Shown here: positions 1 to 6,400 of the stretch, one piece after another
Layout: the number at the start of each line of letters is the position of its first letter
Numbering within the stretch: position 1 is the stretch's first letter
NCBI GenBank assembly: GCA_031281895.1
Contig: JAITET010000062.1
Coordinates: forward strand, 1 to 10,061
Length of the DNA stretch: 10,061 bases
DNA from: Puniceicoccales bacterium
GTDB lineage: Bacteria; Verrucomicrobiota; Verrucomicrobiia; Opitutales; JAIRKQ01
Direction of reading: 5' to 3'
The notes under the pieces: generated by a model
What the model saw: only the letters and a program-made list of their open reading frames with translations
The model's database searches: none
Told to the model about the DNA's origin: nothing
Translations under genes and position numbers: made by a program

Positions 1-2
1 CT

Positions 3-1544
3 AAAGTTGTTGGACAGGCAGACATGACCCTGGAAGAAGCCCGTAGGATTTGGCAAACGACAGCGAATGAAGTCGTTGGACAAATGAATGTAATTCCGGA
101 AAAATCCCATAGATTTTCACAAAAAGTGGTGAATGAAATTGTTAGACAAACGAACATGCCCATAGAAGAAGTCCGTAGGTCTTTACAAATGGTTGTTGGA
201 GAAATGGAAATAACTCCGGAAGAAGCCTGTGAAATTTGGCAAAGGATGGCAAACGAAGTAGCAGTAAATTGTTTCGATACTGCTGGTAATGTTGACGTCA
301 AAAAGATCAAAGTATGGATGAATTTTTTCGGAAATGAAGGAAATTTCGCGGGAGAACCATCTCGTTTTATTCCCTGCATAAAATTCATGTGTTCCCAGAT
401 GTATAGGGTATGTGAATGTCTTTTGAATAACAAAAACAATGCAAGCGACCTACTGAACACTGCTAACAGTATCATCGTTTGGCAGCACGGACAATTCATT
501 TTAGATACCGTGTCGCAGGGTAGACGACCACCCTTGAAACCCGCAGCGGCCATACTGGCATCTCTGTTCACTCCCCACAGGCAAAAGGAATTACCGACAT
601 GTGCAATAGATTCTCTTATTAACGAAGAAATCCAAAACTATCCGGAACGGCTGATACAAATATATATACAGATGTTGAGCGGTAACCAATTCATTTTCCC
701 AAGTGGATGTGCAATTCAACAACAACAAATAGTAGATGGCTCCATCTCCATTGATTTAAAAAATGGTGGAGAGGGGAGAGATATTATATTTGAGGATATT
801 GAAAGTGGCGACCGCACTAAAATTGACCAGCGAATAGCAAAGTGGCGACTAGAAGGGATAGAATATGTCAAATCGGCAGATCCAGCAGAAAAGTATAAAC
901 TTAAAATGTCGATACACAACATGAATGATGTGTTGTTTGTCCACTTCCTCTTAGCATCTAACTTCGGCAACAAGAAAATAGACCGCAATGATGACTTCGA
1001 CACCATGCTGATATATACTGGGCATAGGAAATATGTCAAAACATATTCATCGGACATTCGAGTGGATGGATCAAATTTTTTAAACGGAATAGAAACATTA
1101 AAAAGACAAGCTGAAGTCCAACGGCGATTTGGACGCCACTACATGCGTGTGGCGACGAAATCAACTTCAGGAATACCCATTAATGGACATAATCTTTTGA
1201 TTCATGCGGAGAACATTGACATCGATACCCTACTGACCATCGATCCGAATAATATGGAACCCGGAAAGGCATATGCCATCGGTGATCGCAATAATGGTGG
1301 TTATATTCATTCTCTCAATTTGAGAAATCATTCGACCAATCATGGTAGTTCTTTTTATTTGATTCCTGATATATCCCAGGATATTCCCCACCTAGCGATC
1401 AGGAAAATGGGCAAGCATGGACCCTATGAATTCGGAACTTTACGTGGATCCACATTCCAAAGAACTGACATATCAGATTTTTGGTTTTATACCTGCGATA
1501 TCAAATTTCACGATGCACCCTATTGGGAGCAATTTGGGTTTTAG
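3..1544 (+). CDS. Unrecognised repeat-containing protein, 5'-truncated by window edge
   Basis: The frame is open to the left edge, so the first ATG (24) is almost certainly not the start: the 22-residue repeat already begins upstream of it, at base 6. Visible are 513 residues ending in TAG. The N-terminal part is a tandem helical repeat (bases 6-257) with a pattern like VVGQMxxTPEEARRIWQxxANE. The remaining ~425 residues look globular and soluble, with no membrane segment, and include cysteine- and histidine-bearing stretches that I cannot assign to a family. It is followed by a non-coding or decayed stretch and then by the convergent murJ, so it is not in an operon with a downstream gene. 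Repeats plus a unique C-terminal domain in a T3SS-bearing genome make a host-interaction protein conceivable, but this is only inference. Confidence 0.75.
   Translation, partial: KVVGQADMTLEEARRIWQTTANEVVGQMNVIPEKSHRFSQKVVNEIVRQTNMPIEEVRRSLQMVVGEMEITPEEACEIWQRMANEVAVNCFDTAGNVDVKKIKVWMNFFGNEGNFAGEPSRFIPCIKFMCSQMYRVCECLLNNKNNASDLLNTANSIIVWQHGQFILDTVSQGRRPPLKPAAAILASLFTPHRQKELPTCAIDSLINEEIQNYPERLIQIYIQMLSGNQFIFPSGCAIQQQQIVDGSISIDLKNGGEGRDIIFEDIESGDRTKIDQRIAKWRLEGIEYVKSADPAEKYKLKMSIHNMNDVLFVHFLLASNFGNKKIDRNDDFDTMLIYTGHRKYVKTYSSDIRVDGSNFLNGIETLKRQAEVQRRFGRHYMRVATKSTSGIPINGHNLLIHAENIDIDTLLTIDPNNMEPGKAYAIGDRNNGGYIHSLNLRNHSTNHGSSFYLIPDISQDIPHLAIRKMGKHGPYEFGTLRGSTFQRTDISDFWFYTCDIKFHDAPYWEQFGF
6..257 (+). 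repeat. Tandem 66-base repeat (22 residues), 3 full units plus one of 54 bases
   Basis: The units lie at 6-71, 72-137, 138-203 and 204-257 (the last has 18 codons). Each full unit starts with a codon pair for V/I-V and ends in N-E or G-E. Conserved positions are V-V-G/R-Q at the start, P/L-E-E or P-E-K in the middle, an R-x-x-Q or W-Q core, and A-N-E at the end. DNA-level similarity is also visible, for example the stretches around gtcgttggacaa and gaagaagcccgtagg, but the units have diverged. The array probably continues to the left of the window. The pattern of alternating charged and aliphatic residues suggests amphipathic helices. Confidence 0.8.
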
Positions 1545-1826
1545 AAAATTCCCATCGCCTGTTCTTTCCTCTTCCACCTAAACCTATAGGGGTTGATCTA
1601 GCTGAGCGAATCTCTGAATCCTGCCATTGTTTCCGTTGTTTCTCCTCTTATTGGTGATGAGCTAGCATCTCTAGCAGTAGCTGCTAATAATTTACTAACC
1701 AATGCTCTCTCCAATCGTATGACAAGTGTCAAAGGTTGTCTCACCGATCCATTTATTCATGCCGTCTATGGCCACATACATCGGAATAATGTCGTCTCAG
1801 AATGTAGCTACAAGAACAATGCGTAG
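1545..1826 (+). pseudogene. Possible decayed coding remnant downstream of the repeat protein
   Basis: No intact gene fits here, yet two adjoining frames read like protein. One frame (codon starts congruent to 1541) runs from the end of the upstream gene to about 1615 and includes FFPLPPKPIGVDLAERISES. The neighbouring frame, which is also the frame of the upstream gene, is open from 1602 to a TAG at 1824-1826 and includes NPAIVSVVSPLIGDELASLA followed by VAANNLLTNALSNR. Joining them by one base near 1605-1615 gives a continuous 90-odd-residue sequence. In the upstream gene's own frame the stretch is broken by TAG at 1542, 1587 and 1599. The simplest reading is a lost C-terminal segment or a small neighbouring gene with a one-base frameshift. 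No start codon with a ribosome site was found. Confidence 0.35.
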
Positions 1827-1905
1827 GTTTTATCCTAGGAATTGAAAAAGGCATGTTTGTGCAGACAAAAGTTGGAAATTGCAGGTAGAAAGTTGCAAGC
1901 AAAGG

Positions 1906-1941
1906 TGCCATTTTCAACGATGATGACTATGGCATTTTTTT
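1906..1941 (+). terminator. Possible rho-independent terminator for the repeat-protein transcript
   Basis: TGCCAT at 1906-1911 pairs with ATGGCA at 1929-1934 around a 17-base loop, and is followed directly by a run of seven T (1935-1941) on the + strand. The stem is short and the loop long, so it is weak. The T-run overlaps the last codon of the convergent murJ. On the minus strand the hairpin has no U-run, so it does not obviously serve murJ. Between 1827 and 1905 I see only a loose direct repeat (the aaagttg-containing stretches at 1868-1885 and 1889-1905) and no gene. Confidence 0.35.
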
Positions 1942-3505
1942 ATACTTTTCGCGATGCCCAGACTTTTGCTATGAGTTTTCGGTTGACGGTCAAATAGACT
2001 AGCACCGATAGCGTGACAGCTAGCACGATGGTAATAAGATCATCAATCCGCTGTCCAAAATGGCAATGTGTTTTTACGGCCATTTTTACAAAAAATGCCA
2101 TGATGGCTATCCAAACGCATCCGTGAAATATGGTCATGTAGCTTCTGAATTCTGCCAAAATCGACCAACCTTTTAATTTCTTTTTCAACGACATGGACAG
2201 ACATACCGTTTGCGTGATGGTAGCAAGAACATTGGCTAGGGCCAATCTTATACCCACGGAAATTCCAATGGGTTCAAAAATTTTCAAAAATATCAGGGAG
2301 AATGTTACGTTGACCATGAAAACTACAACCCCAACACAGGCAGGGGTTTTGGTATCTTTCAGCGAATGAAATCCTCGAATTAATAGGGAGGATGTGCCCG
2401 AAAATACCAAACCTATGCAGTATACCGATATGATCGGCAATATTTGGGAAATGTCATCGGGTGTAAACTTGCCATGGACAAAAAAGACCGATAAAATTTC
2501 TCTTTTCATCAAAAATATGCCCAGTGCCGAAGGCAACAAAATCCACACCATGGCGACTAAAGTTTTGTTGAATATTTTGTTTATGCTTGCTGCATCTGAT
2601 TTTGAACTAACTGCCTTGGCTATGTTTGGAAAGAACACCGTTATGATTGCCCAACCAAAGATCCCCATCGGAAGTTCAGTCAATCGATTGGATAGATATA
2701 TTAGAGAGACCGCTGACGTGCTAAATGTGTAGGCAATCCCACGGGATATGAAGAAATTAAATTGTTCCACCGCAGCACCAAACATGCCCGGCAAAAATAA
2801 TTTCCAAACATCCGCCATATTTTCTTTGAGTTTTGGTACATTTGGATCAAGTTGCGGATACCAACCACATACAAATACGGATAGCAGTGGTATGGCCAAT
2901 TGAATCATACCACCCAGCAATACTCCACCTATCAGACAATACACAAGCCGCAGGCCGCAAAGGCCAAAGCAATATCCACCCCATAGGGATAAAATCATCG
3001 ATAGGTTCATCCAGATTTGATTAATGGATGATATGAAAAATCGTCCCATTACATTTAATACAACCGCAATCACAGCCGCCAGGCATACAAAAACCATGTA
3101 GGGCAAAAGTGCCATCGTAAATTTTAGTACCATACTCCATTTGGGGTTAATCAGCAACGGGTTGATAAAAAAAATAAGCCCATATGTGCCAACCAGTATT
3201 AGGGTAAAAATTATCACCAATCTAAGCATAATGTGGCTGAATAGCTTTAGCATGGAATCTTTGCCATGTTTAACGTAGTGCGATGACATTACCGGCATGA
3301 TGGCAGAGGACAGAGCTCCTTCTCCAAGCAACCGCCGAAATAGGTTCGGCAAACTAAAAGCCAGTAGGAAAGCGGCCCCAATCTCCGACATGCCAAAGGA
3401 TGCGAAAAATGTCATATCCCGCAGAAATCCCAGTACGCGCGAAAGAACAGTCGTGCTCGATACTATCGAAATATTTTTTAGTGTACTGCCGTTATTTTTT
3501 CCCAT
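1940..3505 (-). CDS. murJ: Lipid II flippase MurJ (MviN family)
   Basis: This is a polytopic inner-membrane protein of the MOP superfamily that moves undecaprenyl-linked peptidoglycan precursor (lipid II) to the periplasmic face. Its 521 residues match the usual MurJ length and hold about 14 hydrophobic segments. The N-terminal signature is clear: S22-R23-V-L-G-F-L-R29-D30, then LPNLFRRLLGEGA at about 52-64; family members have the same R...RD and LPN-RR-EGA elements. The ATG start is the first residue of the family signature region and lies inside the end of rsmD (14-base overlap), indicating translational coupling; no good Shine-Dalgarno is visible. It is the last gene of the rpoZ-smpB-rsmD-murJ run. 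The acidic residue usually found just before the A-F-x-x-A-F element (D-A-F in many homologues) appears to be A here (G-A-A-F). Its presence implies that the organism makes peptidoglycan. Confidence 0.93.
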   Translation of the reverse strand: MGKNNGSTLKNISIVSSTTVLSRVLGFLRDMTFFASFGMSEIGAAFLLAFSLPNLFRRLLGEGALSSAIMPVMSSHYVKHGKDSMLKLFSHIMLRLVIIFTLILVGTYGLIFFINPLLINPKWSMVLKFTMALLPYMVFVCLAAVIAVVLNVMGRFFISSINQIWMNLSMILSLWGGYCFGLCGLRLVYCLIGGVLLGGMIQLAIPLLSVFVCGWYPQLDPNVPKLKENMADVWKLFLPGMFGAAVEQFNFFISRGIAYTFSTSAVSLIYLSNRLTELPMGIFGWAIITVFFPNIAKAVSSKSDAASINKIFNKTLVAMVWILLPSALGIFLMKREILSVFFVHGKFTPDDISQILPIISVYCIGLVFSGTSSLLIRGFHSLKDTKTPACVGVVVFMVNVTFSLIFLKIFEPIGISVGIRLALANVLATITQTVCLSMSLKKKLKGWSILAEFRSYMTIFHGCVWIAIMAFFVKMAVKTHCHFGQRIDDLITIVLAVTLSVLVYLTVNRKLIAKVWASRKV

Positions 3506-4064
3506 ATATCAACGCATTTGGTTGCCTGGAATGTCCAGTTCTTCCCAACCTTCTAATCTCCACAATATCATTCGGCGTATTCATTTTATATAACCCAGGT
3601 ACCTCGATAATTACCCTGGACCCTTCGGAAGGCTTAAGGAATTGAGAAAATGTTGCCAGCAATTCCTCCCCTCGATTTTCTACCATATTGTAAGGCGGAT
3701 CAATGAAAATAATATCAAATTTCACATCACAGGTTTCGGCCCAAACGAAAACATCTTGGCAAAAAACTTTCGCATTGAAATTTCTAGCAGCGGACTTTTT
3801 AACACCCCTTATGTTGTTTTCAATCGCATCGACTGCCAAACGATTATTTTCTACAAAAACACAAGCGTCTGCCCCACGACTTAGAGCTTCAAGGCCGTAA
3901 CTACCAATCCCTGCGAAAAGATCTAGGACGAATGCCCCCTGCGTTTTTGTTCCCAAAGACGAAAAAATTGCTTCCCTTAAAAAATCCGTGGCGGGGCGTA
4001 AATACTCAACACCATTTGGAACGGTTAATGGTATACCTCGTGCCTTTCCTCCTGTAATTCGCAT
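3492..4064 (-). CDS. rsmD: 16S rRNA (guanine966-N2)-methyltransferase RsmD
   Basis: The enzyme methylates the exocyclic amine of G966 in 16S rRNA, using S-adenosylmethionine, on assembling 30S particles. From the start chosen here it has 190 residues. It opens with MRITGGKARG, as in the family (RIIGG-RG). It then has RPATDFLREAIF at 23-34 (family RPT-D-REA-F), the AdoMet-binding DLFAGIGSYGLEA at 48-60, and the catalytic DPPY at 122-125. An ATG four codons upstream (4074-4076) is possible. I prefer the internal ATG at 4062-4064 because GGGGA (4070-4074 on the + strand as TCCCC) sits five bases before it and because family members begin at this methionine. The 3' end overlaps the start of murJ. 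A gap of 86 bases separates it from smpB upstream. Confidence 0.92.
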   Translation of the reverse strand: MRITGGKARGIPLTVPNGVEYLRPATDFLREAIFSSLGTKTQGAFVLDLFAGIGSYGLEALSRGADACVFVENNRLAVDAIENNIRGVKKSAARNFNAKVFCQDVFVWAETCDVKFDIIFIDPPYNMVENRGEELLATFSQFLKPSEGSRVIIEVPGLYKMNTPNDIVEIRRLGRTGHSRQPNALIYGKK

Positions 4065-4069
4065 CTGGT

Positions 4070-4074
4070 TCCCC
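4070..4074 (-). promoter_or_regulatory. Ribosome binding site deciding the rsmD start
   Basis: On the minus strand GGGGA precedes the ATG at 4064-4062 by five bases. The more upstream ATG (4076-4074) overlaps this motif and has no purine-rich site of its own, so the downstream start is favoured. Confidence 0.5.
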
Positions 4075-4120
4075 ATTGATCATTTTTTCGATGCCGTTGC
4101 AATCATATAATTGATATGTC

Positions 4121-4137
4121 CGGGCAAAGTTAGCCCG
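4121..4137 (-). other. Hairpin between smpB and rsmD
   Basis: CGGGC at 4121-4125 pairs perfectly with GCCCG at 4133-4137 around a seven-base loop. It lies in the 86-base gap after the smpB stop. On the minus strand it is followed by GACATATC rather than a U-run, so it is not a standard terminator. It may be an RNA-processing or stability element within the operon, or chance. Confidence 0.35.
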
Positions 4138-4150
4138 CGACACCGTTTGT

Positions 4151-4645
4151 TTACCTGCCATTGGAATTGCGCATTTGGGAAGCAACTGCCCGCTCCGCCT
4201 CCCGGAAAGCCTCTTTCTTCTTTAGGTTTTCACGTTTATCAAAAAGTTTTTTCCCTTTGCAAATGGCAATGTTTACTTTTACAAGACCACCTTTAAAAAA
4301 GATTTTCAATGGCAACACTGACATTTTTTCGCGTTCCATGGCAAACAAAAGCTTTCTTATTTCGCTGGAGTGGAGTAAAAGTTTCCGTGGACGCGTACGA
4401 TTATATTCATCTGGTTCACAAAATTTGTACTCCGCAATGTTTACGTTGTATAAAAACAGCTCCCCCGTCCGATTGGGACGAACAAAGGAATCGCTGATTT
4501 GCGCATGGCCCATGCGTAGGGATTTTACTTCCGGTCCGAATAAAACAATACCCGCTTCAAACATTTCCCCAACGAAGTAGTCGTGAAAAATCTTCTTGTT
4601 ACGGATTTCACAGGTACCTTTACTTGGGTTTGCGGATTTTTTCAC
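4151..4645 (-). CDS. smpB: tmRNA-binding protein SmpB
   Basis: SmpB delivers alanyl-tmRNA to stalled ribosomes for trans-translation. The 164 residues are close to the family norm of 150-165. Seen in order: the N-terminal N-K-K-I-F-H-D-Y segment, F-G-P-E-V-K-S-L-R at 36-44 (family G-T-E-V-K-S-L-R), YNVNIAEY at 66-73, R-K-L-L-L-H at about 87-92, and the basic C-terminal tail beginning KGKKLFDKRENLKKK, which occupies the ribosomal decoding centre in known SmpB. The start is GTG (4645-4643) with AAGG two bases upstream, an unusually tight spacing. Only nine bases separate it from the rpoZ stop, so the two genes are co-transcribed. Thr of the G-T-E motif is replaced by Pro. No tmRNA gene is visible in the window. 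Confidence 0.93.
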   Translation of the reverse strand: MKKSANPSKGTCEIRNKKIFHDYFVGEMFEAGIVLFGPEVKSLRMGHAQISDSFVRPNRTGELFLYNVNIAEYKFCEPDEYNRTRPRKLLLHSSEIRKLLFAMEREKMSVLPLKIFFKGGLVKVNIAICKGKKLFDKRENLKKKEAFREAERAVASQMRNSNGR

Positions 4646-4654
4646 AACCTTGAA

Positions 4655-4891
4655 TCATTTATTTGCGAAAACATTATCAGTCGATCTCACTTGGTCCGAA
4701 TATAACTCATAGGAAATTTTGCCTTCTATTATCTCCTTCAATACGACATCTTCCATGTCAAGTTTCTCCAATGAATCAACCAGCGGTTTAGAACCTGCCT
4801 TTAGCTGTTTAACCCGCCTAGACACAACATTTATCAAAATATTAGGCTCCCTAATAATTGCAGAGGCTGCCTTCAAGTAATCGTTTCTCAT
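4655..4891 (-). CDS. rpoZ: DNA-directed RNA polymerase omega subunit
   Basis: This small protein (78 residues) assists folding and assembly of the RNA polymerase beta' subunit. The diagnostic region is ILINVVSRRVKQLKAGSKPL at about 18-37, followed by M-E-D-V-V-L-K-E-I-I-E-G-K-I-S-Y-E; omega proteins share the V-N-x-x-x-x-R-x-x-Q-L-x-x-G core and the A/V-x-x-E-I-x-x-G-K-I element. It ends in TGA nine bases before the smpB GTG. The ATG start has no evident Shine-Dalgarno. It is the promoter-proximal gene of the minus-strand housekeeping run and is divergent from the MFS transporter. Confidence 0.88.
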   Translation of the reverse strand: MRNDYLKAASAIIREPNILINVVSRRVKQLKAGSKPLVDSLEKLDMEDVVLKEIIEGKISYELYSDQVRSTDNVFANK

Positions 4892-4913
4892 GAAAAGCTT
4901 TTATCAGAAATCA

Positions 4914-4942
4914 GTAAAAAATAACATGGAAAGGAAAGTCAA
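4914..4942 (-). promoter_or_regulatory. Candidate promoter of rpoZ-smpB-rsmD-murJ
   Basis: On the minus strand TTGACT (4942-4937) matches the -35 consensus in five of six positions. The best -10 at a 17-base spacing is TTTTAC (4919-4914), which is poor. The position, 23 bases before the rpoZ ATG, is sensible, but the -10 makes this tentative. Confidence 0.3.
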
Positions 4943-4954
4943 CGTTTAATGTTG
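4940..4954. promoter_or_regulatory. 15-base palindrome in divergent intergenic region, possible operator
   Basis: CAACGTT-T-AATGTTG is an inverted repeat with a single mismatched pair (positions 5 and 11 of 15). It lies in the 103-base space between rpoZ (-) and the transporter gene (+), and overlaps the candidate -35 boxes for both directions (4937-4942 on minus, 4952-4957 on plus). That is where a dimeric repressor would sit. No regulator gene is visible in the window. Confidence 0.4.
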
Positions 4955-4981
4955 CATTTTTTAGCAAACTCAATTTATAGC
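4952..4981 (+). promoter_or_regulatory. Candidate promoter of the MFS transporter gene
   Basis: TTGCAT (4952-4957) and TATAGC (4976-4981) are 18 bases apart. The predicted transcript would start near 4988, only about seven bases before the ATG at 4995, and no Shine-Dalgarno is visible there. If real, this would be a nearly leaderless mRNA; alternatively the true translation start is further in. Confidence 0.3.
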
Positions 4982-4994
4982 GAACCTTTCACAC

Positions 4995-6251
4995 ATGTCA
5001 CTTTCGGCGAGTAAATATGTACCACTGGCTCTTTCATTTTGCTTATCCTGTTTCCTTATGGTTCTCGGGCTCCCAGGACAAAGCGTTGCCATTGGAGCGA
5101 TAGCCGACTCAATATTGACAAATACCGGGCTATCTCGCAATGTCTTTAGCATGCTCTACACCTGTTCCACCATAACAGGATGTTTTCTGCTATTGCCTGG
5201 GGGGGTTCTCGTAGACAAAATTGGCATTCGCAAAACAACGTTATTTGCCCTATCGGTGTGCACCATAGTATTTTTCGTATTGGGAAATATTCAATTTTTA
5301 TGTGCGAAGGTTTCAAATTCTTCAACCGTTCGCTCTTGGTTTACGGTAGCATTTCTGTATTTTAATCTATCCGTTCTGCGATGTTTCGGCCCAAATATGT
5401 TTCCCATGCTGGGGCGTATGCAAATTGCAAAAGCTTTTGGTAAAGCACCGGGAATTGCCGTTGGATTAAGTGGAGCATTCTTTTCCATCGTAACGGGATA
5501 TTGGCCAAGCATAATGCGGTTTTTGGCAAAAAATGAAAATTGGCAAAATGCGTACAAAACGCTGGGGATTGTTGGTTGTGTTGCCCTAGTGATATTTTTT
5601 ATGCTATTCCATGATATTCAACCCGAACGCACAGCATTTGTTCAAAATCCTGCGAAACCATCGAAATATTCGGGTATAACATCTCAGAAAGAATTTTTAC
5701 GAATGCCGATTTTTTGGGGTTTGATGTCGGTTCTATGCCTAACCTCATTCATAGGGACTGGAGTGACGGTACACATTTGTGATATTTTTCAAAAAAATGG
5801 GATCGACCCCCTAATTGCTATAAAAAGCTATAGATATATGGGATATAGTATTGTATTCGCTGGACTGCTGTTTGGACATCAGATTGATAAAAACAGGGTC
5901 AAAACATGTCTATTGATGTTACTTTTTTCACAATTTTTCGGACTAGTTGGGTTGAAGATTGCGCATACTATTTTCGGATTGATCACATATATCGTTGGTA
6001 CGGGATGTTTTTGGGGAGGGTACGGTATCATTAGGCAAGTGTTATGGTCGAAAATATTTAAGGGAAGAGATACGGGGGCCATCCTTAGCGTGGCATATTG
6101 TACCTCAACGATTGCTGGGGCGATAGGAGTATCCGTTCTTAGCTTTGCCAAGACCCTAAGCGGGTCATATTTTTATTTGGTTTATGCGATAGAAAGCATA
6201 CTTTTATGCATGACTTTTCTCACCATCGGAAAATTTCCCAAAGCAGTTTAG
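4995..6251 (+). CDS. Major facilitator superfamily (MFS) transporter, substrate unknown
   Basis: The protein has 418 residues and about 12 hydrophobic segments in two groups of six, separated by a more polar loop around residues 207-230, the usual MFS size and layout. The cytoplasmic loop between helices 2 and 3 carries the MFS motif A, G-V-L-V-D-K-I-G-I-R-K, at about 70-80. The matching loop in the second half has G-H-Q-I-D-K-N-R. These show an inner-membrane secondary carrier, but nothing seen fixes the substrate. Ion-coupled uptake of a host metabolite or efflux are both possible. It is a single-gene unit: divergent from rpoZ and separated by 149 bases and a promoter from sctJ. Its ATG lacks a ribosome binding site; no clear terminator follows, so some read-through into the T3SS operon is possible. 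Confidence 0.85.
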   Translation: MSLSASKYVPLALSFCLSCFLMVLGLPGQSVAIGAIADSILTNTGLSRNVFSMLYTCSTITGCFLLLPGGVLVDKIGIRKTTLFALSVCTIVFFVLGNIQFLCAKVSNSSTVRSWFTVAFLYFNLSVLRCFGPNMFPMLGRMQIAKAFGKAPGIAVGLSGAFFSIVTGYWPSIMRFLAKNENWQNAYKTLGIVGCVALVIFFMLFHDIQPERTAFVQNPAKPSKYSGITSQKEFLRMPIFWGLMSVLCLTSFIGTGVTVHICDIFQKNGIDPLIAIKSYRYMGYSIVFAGLLFGHQIDKNRVKTCLLMLLFSQFFGLVGLKIAHTIFGLITYIVGTGCFWGGYGIIRQVLWSKIFKGRDTGAILSVAYCTSTIAGAIGVSVLSFAKTLSGSYFYLVYAIESILLCMTFLTIGKFPKAV

Positions 6252-6294
6252 TCTCAGGACCTAAGAGGTAAAAATATTTCATTTATTTTAGATT

Positions 6295-6307
6295 TGAAAT
6301 AATTTCA
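6295..6307. promoter_or_regulatory. 13-base perfect palindrome upstream of T3SS promoter
   Basis: TGAAATAATTTCA is a perfect inverted repeat about a central A, ending one base before the -35 box of the sctJ promoter. The half-site ATTTCATTT occurs at 6302-6310 and again in the same orientation at 6276-6284, 26 bases upstream. The position suits an activator or a repressor, but AT-rich sequence produces such palindromes by chance. Confidence 0.35.
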
Positions 6308-6308
6308 T

Positions 6309-6337
6309 TTGACTAGTTTTCAGAGAAAGATCATAAT
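6309..6337 (+). promoter_or_regulatory. Sigma70-type promoter of the sctJ-K-L-N operon
   Basis: TTGACT (6309-6314) and CATAAT (6332-6337) each match consensus in five of six positions and are separated by the ideal 17 bases. Transcription would start near 6344, giving a leader of about 57 bases to the sctJ ATG at 6401. This is the strongest promoter in the window. Confidence 0.6.
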
Positions 6338-6384
6338 GCATGGGTGAATTATTTGAATAACGACGATCCAGAGGGGTCGGCAAA

Positions 6385-6393
6385 TGTGGAAAG
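6385..6393 (+). promoter_or_regulatory. Ribosome binding site deciding the sctJ start
   Basis: The purine-rich TGGAAAG stretch sits seven bases before the ATG at 6401. The open frame extends upstream to a GTG at 6344, but that codon coincides with the predicted transcription start, and starting there would bury the signal peptide behind 19 polar residues. Confidence 0.5.
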
Positions 6394-6400
6394 ATTTACT

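Noticed and set aside
24..26. ATG at 24 as the true start of the repeat protein
   Set aside because: It falls inside the first visible repeat unit (6-71), and the frame is open to the window edge.
1542..1826. Amber (TAG) recoding joining the repeat protein to the downstream open stretch
   Set aside because: All three interrupting codons are TAG, which is suggestive. But the transporter, sctJ and sctL in this window also end in TAG right before other genes or promoters, so TAG is an ordinary stop here. The segment between the stops is also better explained in another frame.
1906..1934. The same hairpin as a terminator for murJ on the minus strand
   Set aside because: On the minus strand no U-run follows the stem (it continues CCTTTGC), so only the + strand reading is plausible.
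2394..2732. Open frames on the + strand inside murJ, rsmD and smpB
   Set aside because: They are antisense to confidently identified genes, lack ribosome sites and have low-complexity, family-less translations; they reflect the codon use of the real genes.
4077..4150. tmRNA (ssrA) or another small RNA next to smpB
   Set aside because: The gap is only about 86 bases, far too short for a tmRNA, and no tRNA-like acceptor end (GGG...CCA pattern) was seen. The single hairpin has no U-run.
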